From NCBI RefSeq assembly GCF_025847275.1, contig NZ_JAOZEV010000004.1, forward strand, positions 124,001 to 188,000: a stretch of 64,000 nucleotides of DNA. Reading direction: 5' to 3'. The translations under genes were made by a program, and so were the position numbers. The notes beneath the pieces were generated by a model. That model saw only the letters and a list, made by a program, of their open reading frames with translations, did no database searches and had not been told where the DNA came from. This DNA comes from Flavobacterium frigoritolerans (GTDB lineage Bacteria > Bacteroidota > Bacteroidia > Flavobacteriales > Flavobacteriaceae). Positions 1-10,009 of the stretch are shown here, one piece after another; position 1 is the stretch's first letter, and the number at the start of each line of letters is the position of its first letter.

Positions 1-133
1 TTGCATATCCCGCATTTATAATGCCATAATGTATTCTAAATTTGAACCATTCACCCACATCGAATGCGTCTTCTTTTTGAGTATCGAAGCTAAGTGTGAG
101 GATTACGAATATGGAGAGGATTAGTTTTTTCAT
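1..133 (-). CDS. DUF3108 domain protein, N-terminal fragment
   Basis: The 44 visible codons start at an ATG (positions 133-131) with a signal peptide (MKKLILSIFVILTLSF). They continue into AFDVGEWFKFRIHYGIINAG, which matches the opening strand of DUF3108 envelope proteins of Bacteroidota as I remember them. The rest lies off the window's left edge. The gene points the same way as hppD but is separated from it by about 290 bases containing a strong terminator (194-223), so it is probably transcribed on its own. The function of the family is unknown; an exported protein is the safe statement. Confidence 0.6.
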   Translation of the reverse strand, partial: MKKLILSIFVILTLSFDTQKEDAFDVGEWFKFRIHYGIINAGYA

Positions 134-193
134 AAGTTTCTTTGACAATTTATAAAAATAAATGCAAATTCTATTCCAAATGTATTAAAACAA

Positions 194-223
194 AAAAACT
201 CAGTCAAGGAATGACTGAGTTTT
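194..223. terminator. Bidirectional intrinsic terminator
   Basis: An eight base-pair GC-containing stem (ACTCAGTC/GACTGAGT, 7-base loop) is flanked by A and T runs on both sides. It can end transcription coming from hppD or from the candidate small RNA. Confidence 0.75.
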
Positions 224-303
224 TATGCTATTAACTAACCAAAAAACTATAAATTATGAAATTTATATCAATTTAGGAAGGAAACCACCCCCTCCTGTTT
301 TGC
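194..303 (-). ncRNA. Candidate small RNA with its own promoter element and terminator
   Basis: On the minus strand a Bacteroidota -7 box (TATCTTTG, 316-309) is followed by about 110 bases with no start-codon ORF. They end in a strong intrinsic terminator: ACTCAGTC (198-205) pairs with GACTGAGT (213-220), extended by A/T pairs, with a T run on the minus strand. Inside are a small hairpin (TTTGC-ACTC-GCAAA), a G-rich AGGAGGGGGTGG block facing CCTTCC, and an AT-rich single-stranded-looking middle. The -33 box is not at ideal spacing. The middle segment is complementary to TAACTAACCAAAAAACTATA, which resembles the leaders in front of start codons of some flavobacterial genes. It could be a trans-acting RNA. 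The alternative is a plain hppD 3' UTR with a terminator. Confidence 0.45.
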
Positions 304-426
304 GAGTGCAAAGATAGATATAAACTCCTTAAAAATAACAGCAAAAAAGTCAGTTTAACATAACATTTGTAAAAAAAGCATCAGTTTAAAGAGAATTTTT
401 TCGTATAATGCATAAAAAAAGCCTTT

Positions 427-1584
427 TTATAGAGTTCCTCGCAATTCTTGCTCTCTTTCAATTGACTCAAAAAGGGCTTTGAAGTTCCCTGCACCGAATC
501 CTTTAGCACCCATTCTCTGAATTATTTCAAAAAATAGGGTAGGACGGTCTTGAACTGGCTTTGTAAATATTTGTAATAAGTATCCATCTTCGTCGGCATC
601 GACCATAATGGCTAGTTTTTCAATTTCATTGATATCTTCTTTCATCATATCCATATGAACACCTAATCTTTCAGGAATTGCTTGGTAATATGTGTGCGGT
701 GGAGCAGATAAAAATTCAACACCACGTGCTTTTAATTGTGATACCGTTTTTATGATATCATCGGTCGCAATGGCAATATGTTGAATTCCTGGTCCTCCAT
801 AGAAATCTAAATATTCTTCTATTTGAGATTTTTTCTTTCCTTCGGCTGGTTCATTGATTGGGAATTTAATTCTTCCATTTCCGTTAGACATTACTTTACT
901 CATCAAAGCAGAATATTCTGTAGTAATTTGTTTGTCATCAAATGATAAGAAATTCACGAATCCCATAACGTCTTCGTAGAATTTTACCCAAGTATTCATT
1001 TCGTTCCAACCTACATTTCCTACCATATGGTCAATGTATTTTAATCCTGTTGGTTCTGGATTATAGTCGGATTTCCATTCTTTGTAACCTGGTAAGAATA
1101 TACCATTGTAGTTTTTTCTTTCTACAAAAATATGGACAGTCTCTCCGTAAGTGTAAATTCCTGAACGAACTACTTCTCCAAATTCATCTTTTTCGACAGT
1201 TGGTTCCATAAATGAACGAGCACCACGTTTCATGGTTTCTTCATAAGCGCTTCTTGCATCTTCAACCCAAAGAGCAGCAACTTTTACACCATCACCATGT
1301 TTTTTAAGATGTTCATGAATAGGAGAGTCTTGTGTTAATGGAGTGGTTAAAACAATTCTGATTTTGTCTTGTTTTAATACATATGATGCTTTGTCTCTTA
1401 CTCCTGTTTCTAAGCCTGCATAGGCTAATGATTGATAACCAAAAGCTGTTTTGTAATAGTGTGCTGATTGTTTTGCATTTCCTACGTAGAATTCTACATA
1501 ATCTGTTCCTAATAATGGAAGGAAGTCTTGTGCTCCTTCAAATATTTTTTCTAATCCGTATTCTACTGATTTTACGTTTTTCAT
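427..1584 (-). CDS. hppD: 4-hydroxyphenylpyruvate dioxygenase
   Basis: A 385-residue Fe(II) enzyme (EC 1.13.11.27) that converts 4-hydroxyphenylpyruvate to homogentisate in tyrosine breakdown, in the cytoplasm. It has two vicinal-oxygen-chelate domains, about 27-155 and 180-340. The expected iron ligands are present: His186 (in YIDHMVGNV), His269 (in GIQHIAIATDD) and Glu353 (in LFFEIIQRMG). The C-terminal gating helix GAGNFKALFESIEREQ is intact. Length is normal for bacterial HPPD. It lies downstream of hmgA on the same strand, so consecutive steps of one pathway are linked. The broken gene at 1667-2039 sits between them. Confidence 0.96.
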   Translation of the reverse strand: MKNVKSVEYGLEKIFEGAQDFLPLLGTDYVEFYVGNAKQSAHYYKTAFGYQSLAYAGLETGVRDKASYVLKQDKIRIVLTTPLTQDSPIHEHLKKHGDGVKVAALWVEDARSAYEETMKRGARSFMEPTVEKDEFGEVVRSGIYTYGETVHIFVERKNYNGIFLPGYKEWKSDYNPEPTGLKYIDHMVGNVGWNEMNTWVKFYEDVMGFVNFLSFDDKQITTEYSALMSKVMSNGNGRIKFPINEPAEGKKKSQIEEYLDFYGGPGIQHIAIATDDIIKTVSQLKARGVEFLSAPPHTYYQAIPERLGVHMDMMKEDINEIEKLAIMVDADEDGYLLQIFTKPVQDRPTLFFEIIQRMGAKGFGAGNFKALFESIEREQELRGTL

Positions 1585-1646
1585 ATTGAGATAATTTGTA
1601 AATGAGATAATGAGATAATTCTTAAAATGGATATAATTAAAAATAA

Positions 1647-1664
1647 TTTTCTAATTGACACATT
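1647..1664. repeat. Short AT-rich intergenic repeat (one of at least three copies)
   Basis: TTTTCTAATTGACACATT here, TTTTCTAATTGCCACATTA at 2111-2129 and TTTTCTAATTGACCAATTA at 3361-3379 are near-identical. Each lies in a spacer beside hppD, the four-helix-bundle gene or hmgA. Partial inverted versions (GATAATTAGAAAATGTG and similar) occur around 2050 and 3320-3337. The origin is unknown. Confidence 0.5.
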
Positions 1665-1666
1665 CT

Positions 1667-2039
1667 TTAATTCTCTAATTTTCTAATTTTTGATGTTGAT
1701 ATTATTTTGTTTAAAATTTTTAAAATTTCAGACAAGTCATTTAATAAATTAATACAGTTTGGATAATCTTTATGAGCTTCACATAAGAATAGCCAATATT
1801 TAGTTTCGTCAGCTTCTTTGATTGCAATTTTTTAATTTATGAATAAAATCTGCTTTACTTTCTGCATTTTGAGATTCTTTCGAATTTGCTCCAATAGATG
1901 TTCCGCTTTTTAATAATTGATTCGCAATAACAAACCTCTTTTGTTCTTGTAATTGATTTGTATAGTCAATTATTTTTAGTGCAAAATTGAATGTTTTTAT
2001 TAAAAGTGCATTGTCTTTGTGTTTTTCGTTGAAAGACAT
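1667..2039 (-). pseudogene. Four-helix-bundle (23S rRNA intervening sequence) protein, frameshifted
   Basis: The intact reading frame gives 76 residues beginning MSFNEKHKDN and carrying the family signature SIGANSKESQNAESKADFIH, then stops. Shifting frame at the T6 run on the plus strand (1828-1833, A6 in the coding strand) restores the expected C-terminal half: KIAIKEADETKYWLFLCEAH, then NCINLLNDLSEILKILNKII, ending at a TAA at 1669-1667. The restored length of about 123 residues is normal for this family (about 120). One extra A in the homopolymer therefore breaks the gene; a sequencing error is the main alternative. Family members are small helical bundles found inside rRNA intervening sequences, near diversity-generating retroelements and as lone genes; their role is unclear. 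It sits between hmgA and hppD. Confidence 0.75.
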
Positions 2040-2130
2040 TTTTTTAATTTGATAATTAGAGAATATGCTAATAATATTGTAGGTTTAAAATTACAAATTA
2101 AATTGTCAAATTTTCTAATTGCCACATTAA

Positions 2131-3288
<1,158 letters not shown>

Positions 3289-3541
3289 GGCTTTTCAATT
3301 AGATAACTTGTAAATTAGATAATTAGAAAATGTGAATTGTATGAACAGATAATTAGTTTATTTTCTAATTGACCAATTACCCCAATTCGAAACCATTACT
3401 CAGGATTTCTCTTAATGAGGAATTGAAGATAATCTAATAAACCTGTCCATTTTGTTTTCATTATAACAAATGTCGTATTTTTTTTTAATTAAAATTACAT
3501 ATTATATTATTTATAACATAAAAAATCTTCAAAAATTTAAA

Positions 3542-5917
3542 TTAAAATACAAATCCTATTTTAAACCAAGTGTAGCCTTTTGAGTTTTCGGGCGACCAAG
3601 AATATTTTACTTCTATAGGGCCTAACATTGTTTCTAAACCATAACCTATCGCATAACCTGTATATTTTGGTACCGATACCCATTCGACACCCTCGAAAAT
3701 GTTGTTTCCAAGGTTTGCGAAGTTGGCAGCAAAATTAACGTGATTTTTTTTGAATATTTCGTAATCAAAAGTTGCTTCGGCTTTTATAAAGCTATTTCCT
3801 GCAGCACTTAGAAAGTCATATCCGTAGAAATAATTGAAATTATCTATTTTATGGTAGCCATAACCTCCTAAGACATAATTAAAAAATGGTACGCTTGTCT
3901 GCCCAAAAGTTAGTCCTGCATTGGCTTTAAAAAGGACAGTAGCTTTATTGAATACGGTTTCTGCGAAACCAATTTCGGCTTTTGCGGTAGAGAAAGGTTC
4001 AAATGCTTTTGTATAATTTGAAGAAAATAAATAGGATTGAATATTACCTGAAAAACCCCATCCAGATCTAGGAAAATCTTTATTGTCGAAAGTGTCGTAA
4101 TTCATATACCCGAATAAACTAAAATAACTGCTTTTATCTATATCTGAGTTGTCTATATTGGATGATAATGTCTTAGGGTTTATTTTTAAATATTTATATT
4201 CGATTCCACCACCAATTAGGAACTTTTGAACAAAAATAGTTTGAAAATATGCTTGATTGTTAATGTCAATAAAATCAACGTTAACTAAATTAGGATCAGG
4301 ATTAACACTAAGAGGATTGCTTAGCGCATTTGTTATGTTTCGGTTAAATTGGGTAAATCTTGATTTAAATCCAAAACTTATATTGAACCCATTTTCAATA
4401 TAATAGTCAAAATTATATCTAAAATTATCTCCTAAAATGATATCCAATGAAGTAATGTCGTTTTTAAAGAGAGTTTTTTTATGTGTAAGATTTACTAAAA
4501 TTGCACTTTTATAAAGTCCATCATAATGTAAGCCAAGTTTTAAATAAGTTTGCGTTGGGTTTTCTTTTAGTGTTAAGTTTAAGTTGTCATTGTTATTATT
4601 TGCATCCAATGAATATGAAATTGCACTAAAGTTTTGAGTAGCATTAATGTTGTTTATCCCTTTTATAAGATCAGGATAGGTGATTTTTGAGCCAGATTTA
4701 AAACGTAGTTTACTCGTAATATATTCGTTTGTATAATTATCTAAGTGGTTACAATTTATATTTTCGATTTGTAATGTATCTGATGCTACTTTTAATTCGG
4801 GCTTTTTATAATAGCCTTGTTTTTCGACCAATGCTTTGATCTTTTCATAAACGGCAAAAGTAGCGTCTTCTCCTCTACGAATGATTTTTTCTCCTTTGTC
4901 AAATGAGATTACGCCATATTCTTTAATATCGGGTTTGATATAAATATCGGTATTTTTTACTTTTCTCTTCATCTTGTCGATAGATTGAAGATTGGTAATT
5001 TGTACCAATATACGAGTGGCATCTTTAAGCTTGTGTCGGTCTAGTAAATCGTCTTGTACATCGACGCCTATGATTATATCTGCACCTAAATTCCGAACTT
5101 CTTTTATGGGATAGTTATTTACAACTCCACCATCTACCAGAAGTTTTCCATCTATTTCTATAGGAGAAAACAAGGAAGGGAAAGCTGCACTTGCAATCAT
5201 GGCTTGAGCCAAATTACCTTTGTTTAGCAATACTTCTTCACCAGTTTCGATGTTGGTAGCAATACACAAAAAAGGAGTCGGTAATTGATTGAAATCTCGA
5301 ATATGTCTTACGTTTCGAGTAAGGCTACTTAACAAATTATAGTTGTACATCCCTTTAGAAAGGGCCTCGGGAATACCAATTTTAAAATTACTAAATGGTA
5401 AAATTACTGCGTATAATTCATCATTATTTTTTTCATAAAAATTTTTGGATGATCTCGGGATATAATCATTTATTAAATCATCGAAGTTTGTTCTTTTAAA
5501 AATTGAATCAATCTGAGAGGCATTGTATCCTGATGCGTAAAGACCACCAATTATAGATCCCATACTCGTACCACCTATATAATCAATTTTTACTCCAGCT
5601 TCTTCCAGAACTTTTAATACCCCGATGTGTGCAAATCCTTTGGCACCTCCGCCGCTTAATACCAATCCTATTTTTGGTCTATAGGATTCATCGTTATTTA
5701 TTTTTTTTATGGTGTCTTGTGCAAATGTGTTCTGAGTGAAACTTAATGCTATTAAAATAACGAATGGTTTTATGCCCCAGATGGAAATGAAAAACTGCGA
5801 GTGTATAAAAGCTATTTTTTCTTGTAGAAAAAGAGCGACCCAAGAAGCTCCTTTTTTTACAATAGAAAAAAAGCTTTTTAATCGAGTATTTGTAATGGAC
5901 AGCTGGATGAGGCTCAT
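3542..5917 (-). CDS. Patatin-like phospholipase with POTRA and Omp85 barrel
   Basis: A 791-residue outer-membrane protein with an N-terminal patatin lipase (about 82-290). It has the oxyanion loop GGGAKG (89-94), nucleophile Ser118 in GTSMG, and dyad Asp262 in VDGGVVNN. A POTRA-like region (about 390-455) and a 16-strand-type BamA/ShlB barrel (about 460-791, ending in Phe) follow. This is the architecture of PlpD-type (type Vd-like) proteins, so the barrel probably places the lipase at the outer membrane. The N-terminus is odd: the hydrophobic signal-like stretch (PFVILIALSF...TFAQ) begins only at residue 51, and the sole ATG is 50 residues upstream. No in-frame ATG, GTG or TTG lies nearer, so either the signal has a long basic N-region or the start is unusual. 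Confidence 0.88.
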   Translation of the reverse strand: MSLIQLSITNTRLKSFFSIVKKGASWVALFLQEKIAFIHSQFFISIWGIKPFVILIALSFTQNTFAQDTIKKINNDESYRPKIGLVLSGGGAKGFAHIGVLKVLEEAGVKIDYIGGTSMGSIIGGLYASGYNASQIDSIFKRTNFDDLINDYIPRSSKNFYEKNNDELYAVILPFSNFKIGIPEALSKGMYNYNLLSSLTRNVRHIRDFNQLPTPFLCIATNIETGEEVLLNKGNLAQAMIASAAFPSLFSPIEIDGKLLVDGGVVNNYPIKEVRNLGADIIIGVDVQDDLLDRHKLKDATRILVQITNLQSIDKMKRKVKNTDIYIKPDIKEYGVISFDKGEKIIRRGEDATFAVYEKIKALVEKQGYYKKPELKVASDTLQIENINCNHLDNYTNEYITSKLRFKSGSKITYPDLIKGINNINATQNFSAISYSLDANNNNDNLNLTLKENPTQTYLKLGLHYDGLYKSAILVNLTHKKTLFKNDITSLDIILGDNFRYNFDYYIENGFNISFGFKSRFTQFNRNITNALSNPLSVNPDPNLVNVDFIDINNQAYFQTIFVQKFLIGGGIEYKYLKINPKTLSSNIDNSDIDKSSYFSLFGYMNYDTFDNKDFPRSGWGFSGNIQSYLFSSNYTKAFEPFSTAKAEIGFAETVFNKATVLFKANAGLTFGQTSVPFFNYVLGGYGYHKIDNFNYFYGYDFLSAAGNSFIKAEATFDYEIFKKNHVNFAANFANLGNNIFEGVEWVSVPKYTGYAIGYGLETMLGPIEVKYSWSPENSKGYTWFKIGFVF

Positions 5918-5990
5918 AGAAATAGCTGGTTTGTTTTGTAAAAGTCGGAAATATTATTGGACTTTATATGTCAAATTTATTTTAATAACA

Positions 5991-6491
5991 TTATTTCTTT
6001 AATAATATTAGGTTTTTGTTTTTGTCGAATTTCCAAACATCAGTATGCCATCGTGCACCTCCTCGACAACTAGATTGGATTGTTTTCTTCTTCTTGTTTA
6101 TTTGTATATCGCAAAACTCGTCGCATTCTGAACCGAAGTTTCGAGGCATTTTCAATTGTTTAAATTGACTGTTTGTAGGGTCGTAGATAAAGAGTTGAAA
6201 TATTGTATAAACTCCCATTCCGTCGTCTAAATGGTAAGTAGCAAAATCTTGGTAACCATCAAAATTGTAATCTTCAATTGCAAAGTGCATTTCTCTGCCT
6301 GAGATAGATGTTTCGATGCTGTCTATAACTTGGATTTTATTATTCTTAGAGGTGGTGATTTCTAATTTCTCGAAATCATTAACGGCCTTTATTTTTATTT
6401 GTGTACCGTCTTTTTGATTAATTTCAATATTTTTTTGGCTATAACTTTGGTATGAAAATAATAGGAGGATGTTTAAAAGTACTATTCTCAT
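5991..6491 (-). CDS. Secreted protein resembling XAC2610-like family
   Basis: A 166-residue protein with a signal peptide (MRIVLLNILLLFSYQSYSQ). The mature domain has a calcium-binding-like FDGYQDFATYHLDDG stretch (DxNxDGxxD type, about 95-110), followed by FQLFIYDPTNSQFKQL and three cysteines (two in ECDEFCDI, one in SSCRGG). This layout matches the XAC2610-related/FG-GAP-like proteins I know from Gram-negative bacteria, whose role is not defined. It lies four bases downstream of uvrC on the same strand and may be co-transcribed with it. It is predicted periplasmic or surface-associated. Confidence 0.6.
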   Translation of the reverse strand: MRIVLLNILLLFSYQSYSQKNIEINQKDGTQIKIKAVNDFEKLEITTSKNNKIQVIDSIETSISGREMHFAIEDYNFDGYQDFATYHLDDGMGVYTIFQLFIYDPTNSQFKQLKMPRNFGSECDEFCDIQINKKKKTIQSSCRGGARWHTDVWKFDKNKNLILLKK

Positions 6492-6494
6492 AGG

Positions 6495-8294
6495 TTATTC
6501 GGGGTTATTGCTATTGTAAAATGTTGTTATTTTTTTTGCTTTGGATGGGCCTACAACATCTGATATCTCTTTTTCGGATGCCAATTTTAATCGTTTGACA
6601 CTTTTAAAATGTTGTATTAGTGTTAGCATGGTTTTTTCGCCTATTCCGGGAATACTTTCTATAGACGAATTTAATGCTGCTTTGCTACGTTTGTCACGGT
6701 GAAATGTGATTCCGAATCGGTGTGCTTCATTTCGCAACTGTTGTATTATTTTTAATGTCTCGGATCTTTTGTCTAGATATAACGGAATTGAATCTCCAGG
6801 GTAAAAGAGTTCTTCAAGACGTTTTGCAATACCTATTATTGTAATTTTACCACGCAATCCGAGTTCATCTATACTTTTTAAAGCCGCTGATAACTGTCCT
6901 TTTCCTCCGTCAATAATTATTAATTGCGGTAATGGTTCGTTTTCATCTAATAATCTTTTATAACGACGATAAACTATCTCTGTCATAGATGCAAAATCAT
7001 CTGGACCTTCGACAGTTTTTACATTAAAGTGGCGGTAATCTTTTTTGCTTGGTTTCCCATCTTTAAAAACTACACAGGCAGCGACAGGATTTGTTCCTTG
7101 TATGTTGGAGTTATCAAAACATTCTATATGGCGCGGTTCAACAGGCAGACGTAAATCTTTTTGCATTTGTGCCATAATACGTTTGGTATGACGGTCTGGA
7201 TCTACAATTTGTAATTGCTTGAGTTGCTCGATTCGATAAAATTTAGCATTCCTAATGGATAAATCTAGTATTTGTTTTTTATCGCCAAGTTGTGGAACAG
7301 TAACTTTAATGTTTTCGCCCAAATCGACTTCAAAAGGCACTATTATTTCTTTGGAAAGTAATTGAAATCGTTCACGAAGTTCAATTATAGCCAGTTCGAG
7401 TAATTCGGCATCGGTTTCGTCTAGTTTTTTCTTAATCTCTAAAGTATGTGAACGAATAATCGAGCCATGTGAAATTTGAAGAAAATTGACATATGCGGCA
7501 CTTTCATCTGATATTATTGAAAATACATCAATGTTGGTGATTTTCGGATTTATAATAGTTGATCGTGATTGATAATTTTCGAGAACTTCTATTTTTTCTT
7601 TTATTTTTTGAGCTTCTTCAAAACGTAAATCTTGTGCCAATTGGACCATGAGACGTTTAAAATCCTTCATGCTTTCTTTGAAGTTTCCTTTTAGGATTTC
7701 GCGAATTGCATCGACTTGTTTTTGGTAATCCTCTAATGTTTCTAATCCTTCACATGGACCTTTACAATTTCCAATATGAAACTCTAAACATACTTTGAAT
7801 TTTCCGCTATTGATATTAGATTGACTCAAGTCGTAATTGCAGGTTCTAAGCGGATAAAGCTCTTTAATAAGATCCAGAATTGTATGAACGGTCTTAAAAC
7901 TGGTATAAGGACCGAAATATTCTGAACCATCTTTGACCATTCTGCGTGTAGAAAATATACGAGAAAAAGGTTCTTTTTTTATACAAATCCAAGGATAGCT
8001 TTTATCATCGCGCAACAATACATTGTAGCGTGGCTGTAAGGTTTTTATAAGATTGTTTTCTAATAAAAGCGCATCGGTTTCGGTAGGAACAACGATGTGT
8101 TTTATAGTTACAATTTTCTTTACCAAAACATTGGTCTTAGCAGTGTCATGAATTTTATTAAAGTAAGATGAAACTCTTTTCTTTAAATTTTTGGCTTTGC
8201 CTACATATAATATTTTTCCATCTTTATCATAATATTGATATACGCCAGGATTATCTGGTAAAGTCTGAATTTGGAGATCGAGAGGAGTGTACAT
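6495..8294 (-). CDS. uvrC: Excinuclease ABC subunit C
   Basis: A 599-residue nucleotide-excision repair nuclease that makes the 3' and 5' incisions at UvrB-marked lesions. Domains in order: GIY-YIG nuclease (about 14-95, with PGVYQYY and ILYVGKAKNLKKR), a cysteine cluster around 150-175, the UVR motif for UvrB contact (about 205-240), an RNase H-like 5' nuclease (ECFDNSNIQG, IIDGGKGQL, EAHRFGITFHR), and a C-terminal helix-hairpin-helix (SIPGIGEKT). Length is normal. The terminator at 8349-8389 separates it from the lipoprotein gene upstream. Confidence 0.97.
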   Translation of the reverse strand: MYTPLDLQIQTLPDNPGVYQYYDKDGKILYVGKAKNLKKRVSSYFNKIHDTAKTNVLVKKIVTIKHIVVPTETDALLLENNLIKTLQPRYNVLLRDDKSYPWICIKKEPFSRIFSTRRMVKDGSEYFGPYTSFKTVHTILDLIKELYPLRTCNYDLSQSNINSGKFKVCLEFHIGNCKGPCEGLETLEDYQKQVDAIREILKGNFKESMKDFKRLMVQLAQDLRFEEAQKIKEKIEVLENYQSRSTIINPKITNIDVFSIISDESAAYVNFLQISHGSIIRSHTLEIKKKLDETDAELLELAIIELRERFQLLSKEIIVPFEVDLGENIKVTVPQLGDKKQILDLSIRNAKFYRIEQLKQLQIVDPDRHTKRIMAQMQKDLRLPVEPRHIECFDNSNIQGTNPVAACVVFKDGKPSKKDYRHFNVKTVEGPDDFASMTEIVYRRYKRLLDENEPLPQLIIIDGGKGQLSAALKSIDELGLRGKITIIGIAKRLEELFYPGDSIPLYLDKRSETLKIIQQLRNEAHRFGITFHRDKRSKAALNSSIESIPGIGEKTMLTLIQHFKSVKRLKLASEKEISDVVGPSKAKKITTFYNSNNPE

Positions 8295-8348
8295 ACAACA
8301 AATTTAAACTTTTGAGTTTAAATTTTATAATTCTTTTGAGTTTCTTCC

Positions 8349-8389
8349 AAAAAAAGAGCCCGTTTTTTATTAAAAAAGGGCTCTTTTTT
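8349..8389. terminator. Intrinsic terminator, bidirectional
   Basis: AAAAAAGAGCCC (8350-8361) pairs with GGGCTCTTTTTT (8378-8389). T runs follow on both strands. It most likely ends the minus-strand lipoprotein transcript. Confidence 0.8.
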
Positions 8390-8401
8390 TTATTGGAATT
8401 T

Positions 8402-8929
8402 TTATTTAATTGTAAAGTATTCGGTTTGTAGTAAATGCGTTCTTTCATCAAATGAGAAGTCTACATATTTTGCATCATCTTTTTTAATAGAAACCTCTAA
8501 ACTGCTTCTTCCTATTTCTTTTTTATCGGCATCAAAAGCTTTTAAAACTAGTTTTCCTTTAAAATCATTTTTAGCAATTAAATAAATAGTTACTTTTTTC
8601 TGCTTATCGGTATCTGCTCCGTATATTTTTTCGGCTTTGCATTCTTCAAAGTTTGCTTTAAAAGTTGATTCAGAAATTACTTTAGAAGTGTTGATGCTTT
8701 CGCTCACTCCTGAATTTATTCCTTTTATCACATCTCCAATCCCTTTAGAGGCACTTTTGGCAGCTTCTTTTCCCTGTTCCTGGAGTGCTTTTCCTGCGCC
8801 TTCTATTAATTTTGATTTTACAGCTATTGCTTCGTTTCCGTCAGCTTCAGCTTCTTTCATTTTTTCTTCTTTACTCATGCAGGAAACCAGTAGGATTAAT
8901 GCGCCAAATAAAACTGCTATTTTTTTCAT
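8402..8929 (-). CDS. Lipoprotein of unknown function
   Basis: A 175-residue protein with a lipoprotein signal: basic start MKK, hydrophobic core, and lipobox LVSC with the lipidated cysteine at 17. A lysine/glutamate-rich and alanine/glycine-rich segment follows (about 20-80, likely helical). The C-terminal domain (about 95-175) is beta-rich (KVTIYLIAKNDFKGKLVLKA), resembling an immunoglobulin-like sandwich. I do not recognise a named family. It stands alone, divergent from the deacylase gene at 9029, with its own terminator. Confidence 0.6.
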   Translation of the reverse strand: MKKIAVLFGALILLVSCMSKEEKMKEAEADGNEAIAVKSKLIEGAGKALQEQGKEAAKSASKGIGDVIKGINSGVSESINTSKVISESTFKANFEECKAEKIYGADTDKQKKVTIYLIAKNDFKGKLVLKAFDADKKEIGRSSLEVSIKKDDAKYVDFSFDERTHLLQTEYFTIK

Positions 8930-9028
8930 TTTAAATTTTGGTGTGGTTAGTTGGTTAAGAATATAAGTGTTAAAGTCAAAGATATAAAATTAAAATATAA
9001 TTTCTATATTTAGCTTTTATTATTGAAT

Positions 9029-10009
9029 ATGAGAAATAGTAAACCATTGGTGATTTTTGGGGAATCCATTTTACCAGGTGAAAGTAAAACCATTAATGTC
9101 GAAATTGCCCGACTGCACACTACAACCAAATTAAATATTCCTGTTATTGTAAGACGTTCGAAAATTGAAGGTCCTGTGGTACTTTTTTCGGCAGGAATTC
9201 ATGGTGATGAAATTAATGGCGTAGAAATTGTCCGTCAGATAATTAGCAAGAGAATTAATCGTCCGCAAAAAGGAACTATCATTTGTATTCCGGTTATAAA
9301 CATGTACGGTTTTGTAAATAAAGCACGAGAATTTCCTGATGGGCGCGATTTAAATCGAGTTTTTCCAGGAAGTAAAAAAGGATCTTTGGCAAGCCGCTTT
9401 GCATATCACATAGTTACTGATGTTTTGCCAATTGTTGATTATGCTGTCGATTTTCATGCTGGTGGTGCAAGCCGTTTTAATGCGCCACAAATTAGACTTT
9501 CTGAAAACAATCCTGATTTAAAAACTCTCGCCGATGTTTTTAGCGCACCTTTTACGTTGTATTCTAAAAATATTTCGGGTTCGTTTAGAAGTATTAGTGA
9601 AAAATTAAAGGTAAAAATGTTGCTTTTTGAAGGCGGAAAGTCATTAGATATTAATCATGAGATTGCTAATATTGGTATTGATGGCGTTAAGCGTTTATTG
9701 GCTCATTTGAGAATGTTAGATGCAACTCATGTTGTCGAAGCTCCAGAGAAACCTTCTATTTACATTGAAAAATCAGTATGGTTGCGGGCTAAATGCTCGG
9801 GATTGCTACATGACTATGATTCAATTGGCAAGTTTGTTAAAAAAGGTGCTATTTTAGCAATTATTACCGATCCATTTGGTAAGTTTGAAAGAAAGGTAAA
9901 AGCACCGCATGATGGTTATATTATAAATGCAAACCATTCGCCAATTGTGTACGAAGGTGATGCTATTTATCATATGTCCAAAAACAATTTAGAGGAAGAT
10001 GACAACTAA
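9029..10009 (+). CDS. Succinylglutamate desuccinylase/aspartoacylase family zinc hydrolase
   Basis: A 326-residue M14-like zinc enzyme. The three expected metal ligands are His58 and Glu61 (AGIHGDEINGVE) and His143 (DFHAGG). A later glutamate in LLFEGGKSL is a good catalytic base. A C-terminal beta-rich lobe (about 255-326) resembles the barrel seen in this family. An in-frame TTG two codons upstream (9023) is possible, but the ATG is preferred. The substrate cannot be told: relatives deacylate N-acyl amino acids, and no arginine-succinyltransferase pathway genes are nearby. It overlaps the next gene by 11 bases, so the two are co-translated. Confidence 0.85.
   Translation: MRNSKPLVIFGESILPGESKTINVEIARLHTTTKLNIPVIVRRSKIEGPVVLFSAGIHGDEINGVEIVRQIISKRINRPQKGTIICIPVINMYGFVNKAREFPDGRDLNRVFPGSKKGSLASRFAYHIVTDVLPIVDYAVDFHAGGASRFNAPQIRLSENNPDLKTLADVFSAPFTLYSKNISGSFRSISEKLKVKMLLFEGGKSLDINHEIANIGIDGVKRLLAHLRMLDATHVVEAPEKPSIYIEKSVWLRAKCSGLLHDYDSIGKFVKKGAILAIITDPFGKFERKVKAPHDGYIINANHSPIVYEGDAIYHMSKNNLEEDDN

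Noticed and set aside
5736..6002. Plus-strand ORF of 88 codons
   Set aside because: It is antisense to the start of the patatin gene and its leader; its sequence is not protein-like.
8251..8451. Minus-strand ORF across the uvrC-lipoprotein gap
   Set aside because: It is made of the terminator and low-complexity AT sequence, and overlaps the end of the lipoprotein gene and the start of uvrC.
9023..9028. TTG start for the zinc deacylase
   Set aside because: An ATG two codons later fits better; nothing upstream is conserved-looking.
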